Positions 58,541-64,000 of a DNA stretch of 64,000 bases are shown in pieces. A program made the translations under genes and the position numbers. Each line of letters starts with the position of its first letter. Position 1 is the stretch's first letter. Source of the stretch: Phoronis australis (taxonomy: Eukaryota; Phoronida; Phoronidae); assembly GCA_002633005.1 (NCBI GenBank), contig NMRA01000241.1, positions 498,080-562,079 of the forward strand, read 5' to 3'. The notes below the pieces were generated by a model, which was given only the letters and a program-made list of their open reading frames with translations, searched no databases and was not told the DNA's origin.

Positions 58541-61384
58541 CTACAAACATTAAGGACAATGACCAGTTATTATCAATATTCAAAATTTATCAGACACTCA
58601 GCTTTATTTTTGAACATTTGAAAGGAGATGCACCATTAAATACTAGTAAAACAAGATGACAGAAACATCCCCTTAACAGGGGATTCATTGACAGGTACTC
58701 AAAGAGTTGCCCAGTTACTATTAACAGGTGCTCAGGGGGTGCATTCACTCAGGTTACTTATTATAACAAGTGTTTGAACTGTTCTGGTAAGCATTCACTG
58801 ACGTAAACTAACAGTTGTGAATTTGCATACGGTAATTCTCCACTTATTTTGCATATCAAGAATTACCAAAATTGTCATTTTCAAAGACTGATTACTGTCC
58901 TATAAACCATTGAAACCACTGTCATGTAAACAACGGATTACTGTCAGGGTCTACTGTACTGTAAACCATGGATTACTGTCAAGACCTACTGTACTGTGAA
59001 CCACATATTACTGTCAGGGCAGCTATATTGTACTGTAAACCATTGATTACTGTCACGGCACACTGTACTGAAAACCATTGAAAATTTGTCAAAAGTTGTT
59101 TTATGACATCTACACCATACAAACCGTGCTAATGATTTCTAATTTTGTAGTGAAATATGCTAAAATAGAATTTCATTTGTGAGCCATATCATGTATTTTA
59201 AGTGCATTACCCAAGGCTGTAATTTACAGATGGCTTAATTTTCCATGATTTTAAATTCCTTGTTTGTTTTCCGAACTTGACACAGGTGAGTCAAATTGCA
59301 CACAGCGAGGACAGTGGATCACACAAGTGAGCCATATTACACACAGCAATATGGTGTGTCACACAGGTGAGCCATATTACACATGCAGCAATACAGTGAG
59401 TCACACAGTTGAGCCATATTACACATAATGCGTTGAGTTAAAACAACTTGTAAAGTTGGCCCATCAGTGCTCCCCCAGGGGCAGCGATGGTGACCTTTAT
59501 GGCTAACTTGTCAACTGCTTGTTGTCGTGGGGAACTCAGGTTTATAACTTTCGAGTGAAAATATACTGAAAACCAGAAAGCCCAGCAACTTTAGACTTAC
59601 CTGTCAATAAACTATGCCCTTTTAAGCTTGCATTTAAGTTAAATTAAGCCCTATTACAGCACTCAACACGGGCGGAAATGTCTGCTCGGAAATACAAGTG
59701 ACAACACATAATGTCATTTGCACTCGTATTCCGTATTTTGGGCTCATAGAAATGGTGACCAAAACAAACTCAATTTTCTACTCACGTTTTACATTTCCTC
59801 TTGTATTTTGAGCATTTAATAAAACTTGCTTATGCCCAGTCCAATTACCAGTGAGGACACATGCTGAAAATCATCCGTTCACAACCACGTTCTACATTTT
59901 CTTACGGTCAAAGTCGCAACTTTTTTGGTCATGCAGCCACGACCTGTAACTTGAATATTTAAGACAAAAAATATTTAGGGAGATAATTGCAGTTTTGTCA
60001 GTATATTAATTATACCCAATCATAATATTCACATGTAACTGTTCCCACCCCAATACTTAATTTGTTTATCAATTCAGTGACAGGAACCCAGGCCATGAAG
60101 ACCTCCCAAATGCAAGTGGATACTTTAAGTTTGCTCATAGTCAACAAATAAAACCATGAATCTGTAATTCAATCATATATAGATATTATTAGATACGATA
60201 CACAGGTTCAGCACATGGACTCTCTAGTCCTAGACTGCCTAATCTTGACTTAGAACAGTTTAAGCCTACCTCATGTCAAGACAAATTTTAAAGCCCACCT
60301 GAAGTTTTTGAAGACAAATATGTGTTCATCTTCTTTTTCGTTTACAGAATTCTTCTAGTTCTACAGAGTGCAGACCAACTACAGTTAATTTACAATTTGA
60401 TAGGTGTGGTTCGGTTGTGATGTGAAAACATGGCAAGTCGGGACAAGTCGTCCTCAAGACAACAAGTGTGTTTTTGAAAGTCTGGCAGCGCCAGTGGTCA
60501 ACAGGTTCAAGTTCAATGACGCTAGGACCTCGCTATATTGGGGAAAATTGCGTTTCACGGTTTAACAACCTTGTAAAGCGTGTCTGGGTGACTTGGTGAC
60601 ATCAGACACTAGCCACAGGCGTCATCAGCTGTGTATTGGGGACGATCAGAAGCTGAGGACGCCTGTGACACTAGCCAGGTCCACCGTCACTAACCCATCG
60701 CCTTCGTCGGGTGACAAATTGGGTGGCTCATGCCAAGTTTTGCTTTTTCTGACTTACCCTTTGATGCTCGTAAAAAACTTCTCTGTGCTTTGCCTGGAAG
60801 AACACCAACATTTTTACGACCAAATATATTCATTTTGAACAGGTTATAAAAACTAAACTAGAAAAGAAACAATTGAACTCTGTTTACAAGATTTAAATTT
60901 AGTTCCCCCATCATGCATTAATGCTCGCGAGAAATTGAGAGATCAATAAACACAACAAAAGAACAATCACTTGCCGCAGAATTTGGCAGCTTGAGTACTG
61001 AGAGTTCACTGAACGCTAGGAACTCGCCAGAAAAGCAAGACTTCAAGAGATTACGCGACAATCTGCTGAATTTTCAAAGAGATCACTTGATTTTGGCAAG
61101 ATTTTTCTCGCCGCGAGAAGCCTATTAAATTCTACCCTAGAGCGCAAGGCGCACTCGCGGCTGAGTCTCAGAGTCGTTACGGTTGGTTCAGCTGAAATTG
61201 CACTCGATCGTAAATAAGGCATGTAAAGACACTACCGTAAATAAGGCATGTAAAGACACTACCGTAAAATGTGCAAACGTTATAAAACCTTAATAGCGAG
61301 CTCTTGTAATTCACGGCGAGTGTAAAACACAAGCGCACTGTGCCATTCCAGCGATTGGTTATGGAAGTCGAGCGGACGCTTTTC
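58541..61384. other. 5' intron/flank of the - strand gene with tandem repeats
   Basis: Holds imperfect tandem repeats at 58900-59070 (about 40 bp, with TACTGTAAACCATTGATTAC) and 59280-59430 (TGAGCCATATTACACACAGC), plus diverged pieces of the SINE-like tail at 60520-60560 and 61005-61100. A 27-bp unit is doubled at 61213-61264. At least one more exon is needed here to connect phase 1 at 58540 with an upstream start; I could not identify it. Confidence 0.4.
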
Positions 61385-61603
61385 TCAGACCCTGCCCATC
61401 ATGAGAAAATAGTCAATTTTGGAAAGGGCTGACTGCAGCTCTAGTGGTGACCTCGAATCCAGTTCGAGGGGTACCCCCATAGCCAGATACTGACAGGCGT
61501 CTGACAAAACAGTGTGATATTTCAAAGCCGTTATGGTGTCCAGCTTAATTTTCTCGTCACAAGCCAGTGCAGAACGAGTCATCCACGGCATTTTGGAATT
61601 CAT
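61385..61603 (-). CDS. Possible first exon of the unrecognised - strand gene, or a small separate ORF
   Basis: 72 codons from ATG at 61603. The protein looks genuine: leucine-rich helices (LDTITALKYHTVLSDA, SPLELQSALSKIDYFLMM). It stops right after a possible but weak donor (AGG, then GTCTGA). Joining it to the exon at 58540 directly would break the frame, so another exon or another donor is needed. The region upstream has raised CpG, as expected for a promoter. Confidence 0.4.
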   Translation of the reverse strand: MNSKMPWMTRSALACDEKIKLDTITALKYHTVLSDACQYLAMGVPLELDSRSPLELQSALSKIDYFLMMGRV

Positions 61604-61936
61604 TTTTCTATGGCCGGAATAGTATTAGTCTTGCCTTAATTATTGGCCGCAAAAGAACTTTACAAACCCAGCCTACAATGGTGTTCGTGACATATAGGAC
61701 GAGTTTCATCAGGTGAAAGATCAACAAATGCGGCGGCCATCATTTAGGTGGTGGTACACTACCAAAAGTAAAAATGAAACTAAAAATTCTTGTCGAATTC
61801 AGTCAATCGAAAATATTTGGAGTTATGTGGCTAGTTTTGATTGATCTAACTTGCAATAAAATCTGTTTTACTAATTTTTTAACAAAAATGAAGGGCAAAG
61901 AGTATCTCTAATTAGTGTTTCATTTCCACTTGCAAT

Positions 61937-62590
61937 TGTAACGGGAATCGGTGGAGCGACCAGCACCGATCTTCCTAGTTTCTAAAATGTCGACTGTTCG
62001 TAGCCGATAAAAATATTTGCAGCGTTGTGTACTTTTTCACTCGTTCGAATCGCATACGAGAGAACCATGGTGACAACTTATAGAGAGTGAAACAAGAGTG
62101 AAGTAGATAAATATACTGAATTTTATTATGCGATATATATGAAACACAGATCTACAAACTTACAACTCATCGCTAACTTCCGTCGTCATCGTAGCTTTAA
62201 CTTTTAGCCCAAAGAATTTATAAACAAGAAGACTTCGATAAAAACGTCAAAGTCCAAATTTAAAAGGCCCAAACAGTTAGGTTGTTTGGTTGGGATTCCT
62301 TGCGGATAGAGTCGAGACCCGGCAGAATCCCAAGTTTTAGCGTGAGGGGCCCATTTTTATAGGCGTATTCGCACCGCGAATGTTCCAAATTACGCTAAAA
62401 TAGGGGTCTCAAGATAAATGTGAAAACCAATCAGAATAGAACTAAAAATTTCGTCATCGGAAGTTCCATATAAGGACTTGACCATCTTACACCCCTTTAA
62501 AATATAGTACTAACACACTCTAGCTTCTGAGACTAAACTGACGACTCGTCCTCACTCACGGCTCCACCAATAGACGGCGCTCCCGTCACA
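61937..62590 (-). repeat. Gypsy 3' LTR (654 bp)
   Basis: The + strand begins TGTAACGGGA and ends TCCCGTCACA, the near-perfect inverted ends of an LTR (TG...CA). A polypurine tract sits right beside the right border, as required. The left border lies about 330 bp upstream of the ATG at 61603. Confidence 0.85.
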
Positions 62591-62603
62591 CTCCCCCTTT
62601 CTC
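62591..62603 (-). other. Polypurine tract of the second Gypsy element
   Basis: GAGAAAGGGGGAG on the - strand directly abuts the LTR start TGTGACGGGA. This is the plus-strand primer site of reverse transcription and fixes the element's orientation. Confidence 0.8.
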
Positions 62604-62690
62604 AGATCTAAGGTACACTGTACATAGATGCAAGTCGTGAGTGAAACAAAAATAAAACTAAAATAAAAAGAATACAGCTAGTTACCAAAC

Positions 62691-63682
62691 ACCTAACTCG
62701 TGCACACTACATAATACACGGAATATGCCAAACATAACAATCTATTTCATACGCAATCAACTTAGTATTATGTAAAAACGGATCTAACAACTCTAACAAC
62801 TGTGACAGTAAGTGATCCTACCACAATGATATAAAAAAAAACTAGGCTAGCATTGCATGGCACACAGACCGGTTGTGTGGCCGTACAACAAAAATCATAC
62901 AAAAAGAACATTTATACCAAACTCAATCTCAACTATCTATATGGCATCTGGGACGTCTGTGCTTTCCTCCAGACATCATCGAAAGCCATAGTCTCGTCCT
63001 CCAGGACCCTGCAAAAGATCGAGTCAATTCTAGTTGAATCTCACTGGCTTCCGTATAATACGACCCCTCCTGTCGGTCTTCGTGTTCTCAGTCGCTGGTG
63101 GCGGAGTATCCCCCCGACCCGAGTGATCCTCGTCCACATTCGATGGTGCAGAATCACCGGGTGCCGCGTTCTGGACATCCGAGGGATTCTCGTCCACGAT
63201 CGGTGGTGCAGAATCCCAGGGAACCAAGCCCTCCTGTGAACAGGCCTTTAAATGGTCTACGTGAACCACAATTGCACGAGCGCCAGGTCCTTCTTGAATT
63301 CTGTAAAGGTATAGTCACTTACCTTTGCAAGAACCAAATAGGGGCCCCGCCAACCCAATCCCAATTTCTGTTGAGCAGTGGGTGGGTACCACCTATAAAC
63401 AAAACTACCCTCCTCAAATTACCAAACACCTAATTCGTGCACACTACATAATACACGGAATGTGCCAAACATAACAATCTATTTCATACGCAATCAACTG
63501 AGTATTATGTAAAAACGGATCTAACAACTCTAACAACTGTCACAGTAAGTGATCCTACAACAATGATATAAAAAAACTAGGCTAGTATAGCATGGCACAC
63601 AGACCGGTTGTGTGGCCGTACAAAAAAAAACATCCAAAAAGAACATTTATACCAAACTCAATCTTAACTATCTATATGGCAT
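62691..63682 (-). repeat. Tandem duplication within the Gypsy 3' region
   Basis: 62691-62945 matches 63426-63682 at an offset of about 735-737 bp. The flanking coding pieces with RRGRIIRKPVRFN also occur twice, at an offset of about 822 bp. One copy has replaced or lost about 85 bp between the two blocks. Confidence 0.85.
63030..63269 (-). pseudogene. Gypsy pol C-terminal fragment, downstream copy
   Basis: Contains VHVDHLKACSQEG, a proline/serine/aspartate linker (PSDVQNAAPGDSAPS) and RRGRIIRKPVRFN, then stops. It lies downstream, in the element's sense, of the longer copy at 63672-63962. Confidence 0.65.
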
Positions 63683-63962
63683 CTGGGACGTCTGCTTTCC
63701 TCCGCGGCAGCAATCCGAGCCCAATATTGACGGTTAACAACCACCGTGGTTCCAACGGTCCTGTGGCCTTTCTTTTTAACATGTCGGTTGACTTGACGCC
63801 GTCGTTGGTGTCGAAACCCACAAGAGCTGCATACGAAAATCGTTTTGTTGTCTGGTTGAATCTCACTGGCTTCCGTATAATACGACCCCTCCTGTCGGTC
63901 CTCGTGTTCTCAGTCGCTGGTGGCGGAGTATCCTCCCGACCCGAGTGCCGATCCTCGTCCAC
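63672..63962 (-). pseudogene. Gypsy pol C-terminal fragment, upstream copy
   Basis: Carries the same RRGRIIRKPVRFN motif followed by about 55 extra residues (TTKRFSYAALVGFDTN...) that the downstream copy lacks. Probably the true end of pol. Confidence 0.65.
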
Positions 63963-64000
63963 ATTCGATGGTGCAGAATCACCGGGTGCCGCGTTTTGGA

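Larger units (their letters stand above)
61937..64000 (-). mobile_element. Second Gypsy-type element, 3' end, runs off the window
   Basis: On the - strand: integrase tail, polypurine tract, 3' LTR. The polypeptide remnants (63962-63672 and 63269-63030) include VHVDHLKACSQEGLVP and RRGRIIRKPVRFN, as found after the integrase core of Gypsy elements. The internal 3' region is present twice (see the separate repeat entry). It is unrelated in sequence to the short-LTR element at 28192-32449. Confidence 0.8.

Noticed and set aside
60593-60838. ORF on + and an open stretch on - (SPDEGDGL)
   Set aside because: Considered as the missing exon of the - strand gene, but no acceptor and donor in the required phase could be found.

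Overview
The window is animal nuclear DNA. Every recognisable gene is split by GT-AG introns, AATAAA signals follow stop codons, and the space between exons is filled with minisatellites, tRNA-derived SINEs, Gypsy, Penelope-like and Kolobok transposons. The protein content (an MDR-type ABCB transporter, NSUN6, ARPC2) and a Mag/Steamer-like Gypsy element with very short LTRs fit a lophotrochozoan, most likely a mollusc. That placement is inference. Nothing bacterial was seen.

Layout. (1) 1-13393, + strand: the 3' half of an ABCB full transporter (second membrane domain and second ATPase domain, 11 exons); the 5' half lies to the left of the window. (2) 13394-18556: long 3' flank with two large minisatellites placed in and next to an old interspersed repeat. 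(3) 18557-34381, - strand: a complete 10-coding-exon NSUN6 (459 aa). Its first intron holds a decayed 4.3-kb Gypsy element and a broken THAP-domain gene. (4) 34382-36595: AT-rich repeats and the head-to-head intergenic region. (5) 36596-46396, + strand: a complete 9-exon ARPC2 (304 aa). Its first intron holds a Penelope-like remnant with hammerhead-ribozyme-like core boxes. (6) 47687-49635: a 1.94-kb Kolobok-type element with TTAA target duplications, long inverted repeats, a THAP transposase relic and an antisense cysteine-rich ORF. (7) 52682-58540, and possibly to 61603, - strand: an unrecognised coiled-coil, serine/threonine-rich gene with an RVxF-like motif. (8) 61937 to the right edge: the 3' end of another Gypsy element on the - strand, with its LTR and polypurine tract.

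The three identified genes are conserved housekeeping or transport genes: xenobiotic efflux, cytosine-5 methylation of tRNA, and Arp2/3 actin nucleation. They do not form a pathway. I found no new multi-gene system.

The most unusual feature is structural. At three exon-intron boundaries (two in NSUN6, one in ARPC2) the splice site itself has been tandemly duplicated, giving 2 to about 15 copies of the same donor or acceptor. In at least two of these cases, use of a duplicated site would add an in-frame, stop-free peptide (22 or 29 residues). The sequence also has assembly problems: a 711-bp gap, and two single-N junctions each flanked by near-identical 337-411 bp copies that look like false duplications.
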